Below are positions 9,098 to 16,825 of a stretch of 61,499 nucleotides of DNA, in pieces. Numbering within the stretch: the first letter of the stretch is position 1; every line of letters starts with the position of its first letter. A program made the position numbers and the translations under genes. A model generated the notes under the pieces. That model saw only the letters and a program-made list of their open reading frames with translations. It had not been told where the DNA came from and searched no databases. Source of the stretch: Candidatus Zixiibacteriota bacterium (lineage in GTDB: Bacteria; Zixibacteria; MSB-5A5; GN15; FEB-12); NCBI GenBank assembly GCA_019038695.1, contig JAHOYZ010000032.1, forward strand, positions 1 to 61,499, given 5' to 3'.

Positions 9098-10462
9098 CTA
9101 GTTCGGACACGGTGGCGGTGGTGGACCACTGGTGAATAAATAGGCAACCAGATAGGTCAGGTCCGCAATATTAATCGGTCCTCCAGAGCCAGCCACTGCA
9201 TCAACGTTGCCCTCGTCCTGACAGGGTGGCGGCGATCCTCCATTGAATAAATAAGCTACGAGGTAGGTCAGATCGGCTATGTCGACCGGTCCGCCGTCAC
9301 CGATGATACCATCAACATTACCTCGATTGAGACATACGTCGGATGATACGAAGAACACGACCGGGCAGCAGACGGTGTCGGTGTTATCAGTGGCACAACC
9401 CTCAACAACGAACATGCCGCGATCGTCAGGGGCTGAGCTGAATGTGATGAGGCCCGACGAATAATTCATGTCAAGGCTACCATTCGGAGTTGGGTTGATG
9501 TCGGCAATATAGAAGTTTGCCACCGCACAGGCGGTGAGCCGGTGTGTGACAAGTTCTCCGGCATCAATCTGTACCGTGTCATTACAGCCGGAAACCAGGT
9601 CTAAGGGTTCGGCGTAGAAGTTCACCGTAATCAACGTGCTCGTGCAAGAACCTTCACTGTAACCCTCGACCTTCACAGTCTGCGGATTGCCAATGTCGGC
9701 GGCAGTCGGCTGATAAGTCCAGATCGCACTTGTATCGTCAAGCTGGATCATTATGCCGGGGCCGTAGATGACGCTGAAGTGTACCGGGTATTCCGGTATG
9801 TCAATATTCCCGCCGCTGATGAAGAACTCGGCTGTAGAACAACTGCCGAAAGACATGCTCGAAGGAGTATAAGACAGGTTTACTCTACCGCATGGACAAA
9901 GGAATACATCATAGCAGTAAGGACCGGACCACTCGGGTATGACAAGGCCCCCAGGAGTCGTGGACCAACTCCAGGCACCACCGGGGGGATACCATGAAGA
10001 GTCGATGCATAGCACATCCCCATGATTGAGCGGGGTTGTCTCTATCCAGTACATCCAGTTATCAAAACCATCTGGAATGCCAGTCCCAAACAGCTTGAAG
10101 CCACCGAAGCCAATCGTATCCGCTCCGATGCCATTCACACTGAAATGGTTAATGAAGAATCCACCATCAAGCATAGTCTCTATGCCGACATTCAACAGGT
10201 CGCTTTTTACAGGCGTAAAGCCATTAGTGTAGGAACCATAATCATGAGTATATATCCGGAAACCGTTCGTGAGGGCGGTGATTGTATTGCCGCCAGTGTT
10301 TGTCAGCCGGGCCAGGAACTTGACAGAGCAGCCTGCCAGCACTGTTGAATCGTTATACATCCCAGTTACGGGTTCAATGACAATTCGGCTGGCCCCATAC
10401 GAAGTCACTCCTATTAAGAGCATCAAGATAATTGTGTACAATCTGAGAGTTTGTGATTTCAT
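9098..10462 (-). CDS. Secreted protein with two C-terminal dockerin-like repeats
   Basis: A 454-residue protein with a signal peptide (hydrophobic LYTIILMLLIGVTSYGA). The body is beta-rich with many cysteines and no catalytic motif I recognise. The tail has two dockerin-like units, each with a GNVD...DIADLTYLVAYLF or NIADLTYLVAYLF core and a Pro-rich end (GGSPPPC, SGPPPPPC); Asp/Asn-rich loops suggest calcium binding as in dockerin type I. The ATG at 10462 follows GGGAGGA by 8 bases. It is the second of three proteins with this tail in the window; a likely role is surface display or assembly, which is inferred. Confidence 0.8.
   Translation of the reverse strand: MKSQTLRLYTIILMLLIGVTSYGASRIVIEPVTGMYNDSTVLAGCSVKFLARLTNTGGNTITALTNGFRIYTHDYGSYTNGFTPVKSDLLNVGIETMLDGGFFINHFSVNGIGADTIGFGGFKLFGTGIPDGFDNWMYWIETTPLNHGDVLCIDSSWYPPGGAWSWSTTPGGLVIPEWSGPYCYDVFLCPCGRVNLSYTPSSMSFGSCSTAEFFISGGNIDIPEYPVHFSVIYGPGIMIQLDDTSAIWTYQPTAADIGNPQTVKVEGYSEGSCTSTLITVNFYAEPLDLVSGCNDTVQIDAGELVTHRLTACAVANFYIADINPTPNGSLDMNYSSGLITFSSAPDDRGMFVVEGCATDNTDTVCCPVVFFVSSDVCLNRGNVDGIIGDGGPVDIADLTYLVAYLFNGGSPPPCQDEGNVDAVAGSGGPINIADLTYLVAYLFTSGPPPPPCPN
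9101..9335 (-). repeat. Dockerin-like repeat pair (coding)
   Basis: Two in-frame copies encode the dockerin-like tail. The stretch 9261-9333 is almost the same as 10854-10926 in the neighbouring protease gene (about six differences in some 72 bases by eye), closer than expected for unrelated genes and consistent with duplication or gene conversion. Confidence 0.7.
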
Positions 10463-10622
10463 GAATTCATCCTCCCTGTCCATCGAGTGCCGAACAAGTT
10501 AAACTAGCTAAGCTGAGTAGAGCGTAATCGATAGTACTCATAAAATATAGCCTGTAAGTTGTATTCTGTCAAGGAGTGGGCAGACGCGAACTGCTCGTAA
10601 GTGTGAATTTGCATGAATGAAA

Positions 10623-10660
10623 CGGCCACCCGATCATAAGATCGAGTGGCCGAAATATAG
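10623..10660 (-). terminator. Terminator of the dockerin-tagged metalloprotease gene
   Basis: CGGCCAC followed by CGATC pairs with GATCG followed by GTGGCCG (10623-10652), giving a long stem with one bulge position and a four-base loop. Read on the minus strand the stem is followed by TTTCATT, so it fits as the end signal of the gene that stops at 10688. Confidence 0.65.
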
Positions 10661-10687
10661 TTTATTCTCAAAGGATATAAAACAGGA

Positions 10688-13600
10688 TTAATAGGGACAG
10701 TCCGGAGGGGTTTGGCCACCAGTAAAGAGGAATGCAACAAGATATGTCAAGTCCGCAATATCAATCGGGCCTCCCGGAGGAATTTGTATTCCGTCGACAT
10801 TGCCCTCCTCCAGGCAGGGTGGAAGCAATCCGCCACTGAATAGATAGGCCACAAGGTAGGTCAGATCGGCTATGTCGACCGGTTCGCCGTCACCGTTGAT
10901 GCCATCAACATTGCCTCGATTAAGGCAGCAACATGCGTCGCCCACACCGTCACTGTTGGCATCTTCCTGGTCGGGATTCGATATGGTGGGACAATTGTCT
11001 AAGTTACCGCAGATGCCATCGGAATCGACATCATTGTCGGGATCGGTTGGGCAGACGTCGCAAACATCGCCAATGCCGTCCGTATCACCATCGGCCTGAT
11101 CGGTATTAGGAGTGGTCGGGCAGTTGTCGCAAACATCGCCTATGCCGTCACTGTCGCCATCGGCTTGATCAGCATTAGGTGTGGTCGGGCAATTGTCGCA
11201 AACATTGCCTATGCCGTCACTGTCGCCATCGGCTTGATCAGCATTAGGTGTGGTCGGGCAATTGTCGCAAACATCACCTATGCTGTCACTGTCACTATCG
11301 GCTTGATCGGCATTAGGTGTGGTTAGGCAGTTGTCGCAAACATCGCCTACGCCGTCACTGTCACCATCGGCTTGATCGGCAATTGGAGTAGTCGGGCAGT
11401 TGTCGCAGACGTCGCCAATGCCGTCACTGTCACCATCGGCTTGATCGGCATTAGGTGTGGTCGGGCAGTTATCACATGCATCACCTACGCCGTCACTGTC
11501 GCCATCGGCTTGATCCGGATTATAAGTATAGGGACAATTGTCTAAGCCATTTTCGATACCATCACTGTCAGCATCCGACCCTTCGTCACATTGGAAGCTA
11601 TAGATAATCAGATCGTCGATGTTCCATCCGCAATAACGCCAGCCACCGTCGGTAGTGCCCATCGTGAAACGGATATATACTGTGGATTCACCATCGGCAA
11701 TGGCAGAGATGTCAAAACTTTGTTCCGACCAGGAAGCGTCTGATACATCGCCGGTGTTCTCCCATAGAGTAGTCCAATTTGAGCCATTGGTGCTGATACG
11801 GACATAGGCGTGGTCATAGATCGGTTGCTCGACGCCAAGCCAGCGCCAGAACTCAAGAATCGTACCGTTCATACCGGAGCAGTCGATGGCTGGACTGGTA
11901 AGATGTCTTTCCGACATATTGTTCTCGTAATCACCGCTGAGGTTGTAGCCGAAGACATTGGCGCTACCGTCATGACCGCTAGACGGATCCGGACCACCGT
12001 ATTCGCCGCCGCCACCGGTCGGTGTGCCTCGTGCCCACGAGCCGCCTGAAATTGTCCAACCCTGGTCACTCTCAAAGTCATCGATGAAGGCCGTGTCTAC
12101 GCTGGTGACGATCAACACGTCATAAGAAAAGCCGGGTGCACCACCAGGATCGGTGAAAGTACCAAATCCATCGGCCATAGCACTGACATACCAATCTAAA
12201 GACTGGTCGCAGTTAACTGCCGGCAAGGTGCAGTCGTATTCGTTGGGAGCAGTCTCGGTCATTGCCCCGGTAGTGAATCCGCTACCATCAATCGAGTAGA
12301 AGAACTGACCACTTCCTGGGACAGGGTCGTTGCTGCTGGCATTAACGATAACCGTGAAGTCGGTCGGCATGCCCGGTACTACTGATTCGGGCTTCCCGTC
12401 CGGGTATTCGAACCAGATCGGAGACAACTCCGGGCAGCCCATATTATGAGCACTGAATCCAGCGCAGATTTCCCAGAAGTGGGGAGTACCATTGTCAAGG
12501 TTGGCATCGTCATCATCGAGAGTCAGGAAATCAATCGTGATCTGCGGCGTAATCTGATCTCCTGTATGCAGTAAAATACTGTTAACGACCAAGTAGGATA
12601 GAATATCAATGTATGTATCCGGATTTGTGATTGCCAGCTCATTGCGGGTGTCCCAAACACAGCCTGAGAGTAGCTGCCCACAGTCATGGCCTGACCCCGT
12701 GCATGGATACTGGTAGTCGTTGTCGGCGTTGCGCAACGACTGGGAGCAATTACCAAAGAATCCTAAGCCGAGCAAAGGTGAGTCCAACAGAATCACCGAC
12801 ATACAGTCACTCATGCCCTCTCCATACTGATCCTGGCCGCTACCGGCCGCGTTGACCAGACGATGACCGTACTCGTGGTGAATTACCGATGACCACGCCG
12901 TATTGGGGTATCCATCTCCAGAGGAGCAGAAATTGATCGACTGCTCGCTGGGGGAATACCAGGCGTTGCCGGGGCAGTAGCCGTCGGTACGGTTGGTACG
13001 AACCGGGAACTCAGTTGCATCCATGTATGGATAAGAGGGGTTGTGCTGAATAACACGATCGCGCACCTTATTGGCTTCGACATAAGCGTTGACTTGGGCG
13101 CGAACGGATTCGCTGGTATTGGCTGAATTATGTACAAAATGAGCACCCGCTTGGGTAGCCACAATTGTATCAGCCAGGTCGGTGCCGGTGTAGTTGGTCA
13201 CGTGGAACCACTGTCCCTGCATCGTCGAGATTAATAACTCGGCGCTGTGAGTCGAGGCCGAAATAGTGAAGTCACCGTTTTCATCAGTGTAGGCGACCGA
13301 TGCATTCGCAGTCACCCGTGCCCAGGGTAGTACTTGAAGCACCTCATCTTCGCAGTGCTCCGCACCAATACCTTCGGTAGCCATGCCATTGACGCTTCCA
13401 TCTATGTCTTCGAAGATAATCAAATTCTCGGTATACAAAATCTCCCCATTAACCGGATCCACGACGAAGAGATAATCTTCGGGGAATGACGAATATCCGC
13501 GGAATGTGACAGCCGTACGCGGGGCTTCAACCTTGTCGTTGATTCCGGCCCAGATCACCAGCTCCTGCTCGGTGAATTCGTCGAGTCCCGGTTGGGCAAC

Positions 13601-14152
13601 GCGAGCGGCCTGCTCGGCCACATTCGAATATCCACCAAGGAAACTCTTGTCAGGAGAAAAATCGCTGAGATCGCGTAGAGCCGACACAGCCAGAACAAGC
13701 GGATAGCTCTCTTCGTTGCGAACCAACAATCTTAACTCAGATCGGAATACTGGGATTCCATCCTGATACTGTGAGTAGTACTGCAATGAAAAACGGTACG
13801 ATCCGGTCTCGGGATCGTATCCGACAGGTTGGGATGTCATTTTGTTGTCGAAAGGACTTCCAGCCAGAAGGTTCTCAGGAGCTACACCGAAAACACCAGC
13901 CCGCTCAAGACGGAACTGTTCGGCTGTAGCAAATGGAGAAGAACCAAACATCATGGGGCTGCCATACAGGCGAGTAACCAGAGACCCCTGGCGATAGGTT
14001 TGTACACCGGGGAAATCGACTTTGAGATTATTCAGAGCTGCCGAAGATAGCTTGACCCGTTCTTTTCCGGGGCCAGCATAGTTGTCCGAATCGGCCATAA
14101 CCAGACCGCATAAGCATAATCCAAGGATGATAGTGAGCAGAATCTGCCTCAT
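10688..14152 (-). CDS. Secreted M36/M4-like metalloprotease with thrombospondin-3 and dockerin-like repeats
   Basis: An 1154-residue protein. Order: signal peptide (about 1-20), an FTP-like propeptide region (about 40-220), the catalytic zinc region with H426-E427-Y-G-H430 and a likely third ligand E445 in GEGMSD (the fungalysin-type motif is GEGWSD), a beta-sandwich/MAM- or concanavalin-like domain (about 690-850), about ten calcium-binding thrombospondin type 3 repeats (about 865-1075), and two dockerin-like units at the C-terminus. It is made as a zymogen, secreted, and probably calcium-stiffened. AGGAGG lies just before the ATG. The zinc-domain family (M36 versus M4) is a judgement from motifs. 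Confidence 0.88.
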   Translation of the reverse strand: MRQILLTIILGLCLCGLVMADSDNYAGPGKERVKLSSAALNNLKVDFPGVQTYRQGSLVTRLYGSPMMFGSSPFATAEQFRLERAGVFGVAPENLLAGSPFDNKMTSQPVGYDPETGSYRFSLQYYSQYQDGIPVFRSELRLLVRNEESYPLVLAVSALRDLSDFSPDKSFLGGYSNVAEQAARVAQPGLDEFTEQELVIWAGINDKVEAPRTAVTFRGYSSFPEDYLFVVDPVNGEILYTENLIIFEDIDGSVNGMATEGIGAEHCEDEVLQVLPWARVTANASVAYTDENGDFTISASTHSAELLISTMQGQWFHVTNYTGTDLADTIVATQAGAHFVHNSANTSESVRAQVNAYVEANKVRDRVIQHNPSYPYMDATEFPVRTNRTDGYCPGNAWYSPSEQSINFCSSGDGYPNTAWSSVIHHEYGHRLVNAAGSGQDQYGEGMSDCMSVILLDSPLLGLGFFGNCSQSLRNADNDYQYPCTGSGHDCGQLLSGCVWDTRNELAITNPDTYIDILSYLVVNSILLHTGDQITPQITIDFLTLDDDDANLDNGTPHFWEICAGFSAHNMGCPELSPIWFEYPDGKPESVVPGMPTDFTVIVNASSNDPVPGSGQFFYSIDGSGFTTGAMTETAPNEYDCTLPAVNCDQSLDWYVSAMADGFGTFTDPGGAPGFSYDVLIVTSVDTAFIDDFESDQGWTISGGSWARGTPTGGGGEYGGPDPSSGHDGSANVFGYNLSGDYENNMSERHLTSPAIDCSGMNGTILEFWRWLGVEQPIYDHAYVRISTNGSNWTTLWENTGDVSDASWSEQSFDISAIADGESTVYIRFTMGTTDGGWRYCGWNIDDLIIYSFQCDEGSDADSDGIENGLDNCPYTYNPDQADGDSDGVGDACDNCPTTPNADQADGDSDGIGDVCDNCPTTPIADQADGDSDGVGDVCDNCLTTPNADQADSDSDSIGDVCDNCPTTPNADQADGDSDGIGNVCDNCPTTPNADQADGDSDGIGDVCDNCPTTPNTDQADGDTDGIGDVCDVCPTDPDNDVDSDGICGNLDNCPTISNPDQEDANSDGVGDACCCLNRGNVDGINGDGEPVDIADLTYLVAYLFSGGLLPPCLEEGNVDGIQIPPGGPIDIADLTYLVAFLFTGGQTPPDCPY
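10935..11575 (-). repeat. 69-bp tandem repeat coding for thrombospondin type 3 units
   Basis: Units of 23 codons with the core CDNCPTTPNADQADGD and SDGIGDV follow one another, nearly identical over at least six copies between about 11048 and 11530, with diverged units at both ends. Asp-rich loops and paired cysteines are typical of calcium-loaded thrombospondin type 3 repeats. High similarity between units suggests recent expansion; copy number may vary among strains. Confidence 0.9.
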
Positions 14153-14504
14153 GAGTCCTCCTGCGGGTGAAGTAGAAGCAAGTGAGTTCGTGTTTTCAAC
14201 ATCAATCGTATGATATGTATCGTATTAAAGACATTAACTGAGTAGTATAAACCATCTAATTACATAGTATACTGCCTTTTTAGAGCAAGTCAACACAGAT
14301 TTCGGCGTATCTTGGATTTGCTCAATCTCATCGACCGTAATACGGTCATCAAAGTGTCAGGGCGAGTGCGGGCGCCTCTTTCCTGTCCAGTTTCAATACA
14401 AATAGTTGCTTTGGATGTTGGACTTGCACGGCAGATCTTTGCCGGACAGACCTGCTTGCCGATAATTCGATACAGGATCAGGATTGTTGTTATCGGGAGT
14501 ATAC
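14153..14504. other. Divergent intergenic region, metalloprotease / hypothetical gene
   Basis: 352 bases without a gene. It holds the minus-strand promoter described separately and, between this promoter and the protease start, a direct repeat of ATCGTAT at 14205-14211 and 14219-14225 (14-base period) that could be a regulator site. The right half is less AT-rich and I see nothing definite in it. Confidence 0.4.
14266..14293 (-). promoter_or_regulatory. Putative sigma-70-type promoter of the metalloprotease gene
   Basis: On the minus strand TTGACT (14288-14293) and TATACT (14266-14271) are 16 bases apart, close to the TTGACA/TATAAT consensus. Transcription would start near 14259 and give a leader of about 100 bases before the ATG at 14152. 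Confidence 0.5.
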
Positions 14505-15080
14505 ATGGCTGTCAGCAAAGAACTAAAAGATGCTGTGCTTGGTGAGCTTCAAAAAGGCCAGCCCCTGATGAACCTGGAGCTTGTGCGTCAGGAGCTTTTG
14601 AAATGGCTGGAGCATTTGCCTATTCCGGACAACTCGGAGAATGAGACATGGGAGCAACGTCTTCGTGAGTTCCCTGCCGAACCGGAAGATGTAGGGTTGG
14701 AGTCAGGTTTGCGGATCCGTTTGAGTCTGTCCCTTCGAACGAAAGAGAATCGATATCAACTGTCGATTCTGGAATCATTGATGCCTACAAGCCGAGAAGT
14801 CCACATTGTTTGTGTACATGTGAATTGGAAAGATACCGAGTGGCAACTACAGAAGAATGTTGAGCAGTGCTACGCAGGTAACTTCGATGATGCGCCCAAG
14901 GCCAGTCATACGGTGTGGGCTCAGAATTTCGTTTTGGGACAACTGGGAGACGCTCTGGCCGCTTGTGCCCTGGCTATTTTTGGGAATGAACTAATAAACG
15001 ATCAGTCGCAGGATGAAGACAAAAACCTTTGTAATCCTCTACCGGTCAGTGTAAATTTCCCCAAGCCCTCCGACGATTAA
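14505..15080 (+). CDS. Hypothetical protein
   Basis: A 191-residue soluble protein that I do not recognise. The N-terminal half is acidic and helical (LELVRQELLKWLEHL); the middle has alternating hydrophobic strands (GLRIRLSLSL, YQLSILESL, VHIVCVHVNW), and the tail is polar and acidic. No signal peptide, membrane segment or catalytic motif is visible. The ATG at 14505 follows GGGAG; a TTG at 14484 would add seven residues. It is transcribed away from the metalloprotease gene and is not obviously in an operon. Confidence 0.55.
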   Translation: MAVSKELKDAVLGELQKGQPLMNLELVRQELLKWLEHLPIPDNSENETWEQRLREFPAEPEDVGLESGLRIRLSLSLRTKENRYQLSILESLMPTSREVHIVCVHVNWKDTEWQLQKNVEQCYAGNFDDAPKASHTVWAQNFVLGQLGDALAACALAIFGNELINDQSQDEDKNLCNPLPVSVNFPKPSDD

Positions 15081-15200
15081 GTCTCTAGCAACGAAAACCA
15101 AACAAGAAACCCGAAACAATACTATCATATTGAGTGAGTAGTGTTGATGCCAATCTGTGAGGTTTTGTGAATATCCCCTCACATCGTTATGGTCAATGAA

Positions 15201-15260
15201 CCGGCCACGACAAGGCCGGGGCGACCGATTGTCGCCCGAGCCCATAGCGGCTGTTAGCCG
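15201..15260. repeat. Three hairpins in a row
   Basis: CCGGCC/GGCCGG (15201-15219), GGCGAC/GTCGCC (15220-15236) and CGGCT/AGCCG (15248-15260) follow one another between two convergent genes. None has a T-run. They may form a dispersed intergenic repeat or protect the 3' ends of the flanking transcripts. Confidence 0.45.
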
Positions 15261-15269
15261 ATGAGGCTT

Positions 15270-15728
15270 CTACACATCGCCGGACTGATCGCGTTTGTGA
15301 AGCCCTTCCATGTACATTTTCAGATAACGGTTTTCCCGTTCGTGGCGGCTTGACCTGGTCTTGATGATGTCGCGCTGGGAGACCAGTCCAATCATATCAT
15401 CGCCTTCAACAATCGGTATATGCCGTATCCAGTTCTTGTCCATCATACTGGCAATATAGGCCAGATCATCGTCCGGTACACCAACTATCAAGTCAGTTGA
15501 CATGATATCGCCAATCTTGACATTATGATAGTCACCCTTTGAACTGTGTACCATTCTGAAGATGTCCTTGTCACTAATCATGCCCGCCAGTTTGCCGTTA
15601 TGACCCATGACCGGTAGACATCCGATGTTGTTGCTGATGAGCATATCCATTGCTTCATCAACCGTTGTCGAAGGTAACGCTGTGACGATATCCCTCTGGT
15701 TTCTTTTCAGTAACGTTTTTACACGCAT
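15270..15728 (-). CDS. CBS-domain pair protein
   Basis: A 152-residue protein made of two CBS domains. The first covers roughly residues 8-66 (TVDEAMDMLISNNIGCLPVM... KLAGMISDKDIFRMV) and the second about 74-130 (LIVGVPDDDLAYIASMMDKN... MIGLVSQRDIIKTR). CBS pairs bind adenine nucleotides (AMP, ATP, SAM) and act as energy or signal sensors. No attached enzyme domain is present, so it may regulate a partner in trans. AGGAGGG precedes the ATG. Confidence 0.9.
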   Translation of the reverse strand: MRVKTLLKRNQRDIVTALPSTTVDEAMDMLISNNIGCLPVMGHNGKLAGMISDKDIFRMVHSSKGDYHNVKIGDIMSTDLIVGVPDDDLAYIASMMDKNWIRHIPIVEGDDMIGLVSQRDIIKTRSSRHERENRYLKMYMEGLHKRDQSGDV

Positions 15729-15948
15729 TGCATATCCCTCCTGATTGGAAACTGGAGCTTCTTGCTCAGTAGTAGCTTGTAAACCATAATATACGGAATT
15801 AAAACCATGTACGCAAGTAGTCGTGGTCGTTTACCGGAAATTGAAACCCGAAAACTAATCAACCGCCGTTAGTGGATATCGATCTCCGACGCCGTTGTGC
15901 AGGAACACAGCTGACTTGACAGCGATTCTATAACATCAAATTGAATGG

Positions 15949-16302
15949 TTAGTAAGCGTGCGTACCCAGTACAACCCGGATACCGAATTTATTCTCCAGG
16001 ATTACCTTGAGATTGTCAAAGTCAATCGGGCAATCAGCAGTTTCCATGGCCAGTTTCATGCAAGTGCCAAAGTGTATTGTTTTGATTGACCGATCGAGAC
16101 TATTTGCGAGTTCGCTCAGAAGCTTGACTTTTGGAACAGTGAGTCCCGGACAATCGCCACAGTCGGTCATGGCCACCAGATCGATCTCGTCATATTCGGC
16201 GAAGGCGCCGTTCCTTTCTGCCATTCCCTTGTAGCATTTGGCACAGGCAATGCACGATTGGTCTTTGATCCGTTTGCAATAGAGGATTGCTATCTTTGAC
16301 AT
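15949..16302 (-). CDS. CGGC-domain protein
   Basis: A 117-residue cysteine-rich protein beginning MSKIAILYC, with CIACAKCYKG, the CGDCPGL segment that marks the CGGC domain family, FGTCMKLA and ADCPID. The family is thought to bind metal or act in redox, but no activity is proven. The ATG at 16302 is preferred because GAAGGAG sits upstream; the frame extends five codons further. It is monocistronic as far as I can see. Confidence 0.8.
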   Translation of the reverse strand: MSKIAILYCKRIKDQSCIACAKCYKGMAERNGAFAEYDEIDLVAMTDCGDCPGLTVPKVKLLSELANSLDRSIKTIHFGTCMKLAMETADCPIDFDNLKVILENKFGIRVVLGTHAY

Positions 16303-16469
16303 CTGACACTCCTTCAAACAATGCGATGCGATCGCTTAATATGGATACATGTATCTTGTAGGCTACGATACAGTGGGGGAAATAGCAAGCGCTTAGACCG
16401 TTGTTTGTCTTCGGTCACAAACAAGACAGCACACGGTCGCTTTCTGTGTGATGGGTTTTCAACAACGGG

Positions 16470-16799
16470 CTAAGTGTTTGGGGGCGAATCCCAGAGTTCT
16501 ACCCGGCGTATATCTTCGCGCGAAAAATAGTAAGGAATCCCCTTACCCGCTCCGCGACTATCCGTACAGACAAAGAAAACAGTTGATTCGAAAATGCCTA
16601 CTACCTTCTCAATAGGAGCATCAGCCTCGAGGTTTCCATAAGAATGGCCCACCTCAATGAACATCTTTGGCTGCCAGTGGCTGGCAGGGTTGACCAGAAT
16701 AGCCCGTATTCTCCTGTCCCGGATCGGTGGCTTCGTGATTGATCGTAAATAGGCCAGGATCTCCTGCCATTTCTGTTCATCGAAAGTCGAAGTGTTCAT
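16470..16799 (-). CDS. Hypothetical protein downstream of the cNMP-aspartase gene
   Basis: A 109-residue soluble protein without recognised motifs. It has a short helical start (EQKWQEILAYLRSI), then strands such as RAILVNPA, KMFIEVGHSYG and VVGIFESTVFFVCTDSRG, and ends YYFSREDIRRVELWD. The ATG at 16799 has GAAGAG before it; a TTG at 16829 would overlap the previous stop. It begins 26 bases after the aspartase stop on the same strand, so the two are probably one transcript. A partner role for the aspartase is possible but unproven. Confidence 0.55.
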   Translation of the reverse strand: MNTSTFDEQKWQEILAYLRSITKPPIRDRRIRAILVNPASHWQPKMFIEVGHSYGNLEADAPIEKVVGIFESTVFFVCTDSRGAGKGIPYYFSREDIRRVELWDSPPNT

Positions 16800-16825
16800 C
16801 TCTTCACACTGTCTGGTCTTTAGTC

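Noticed and set aside
10504-10740. 78-codon minus-strand frame in the gap after the metalloprotease
   Set aside because: It overlaps the end of the protease gene and the terminator hairpin and has no ribosome site.
10935-11575. Possible CRISPR array
   Set aside because: The 69-base units have no spacers and encode in-frame thrombospondin type 3 repeats.
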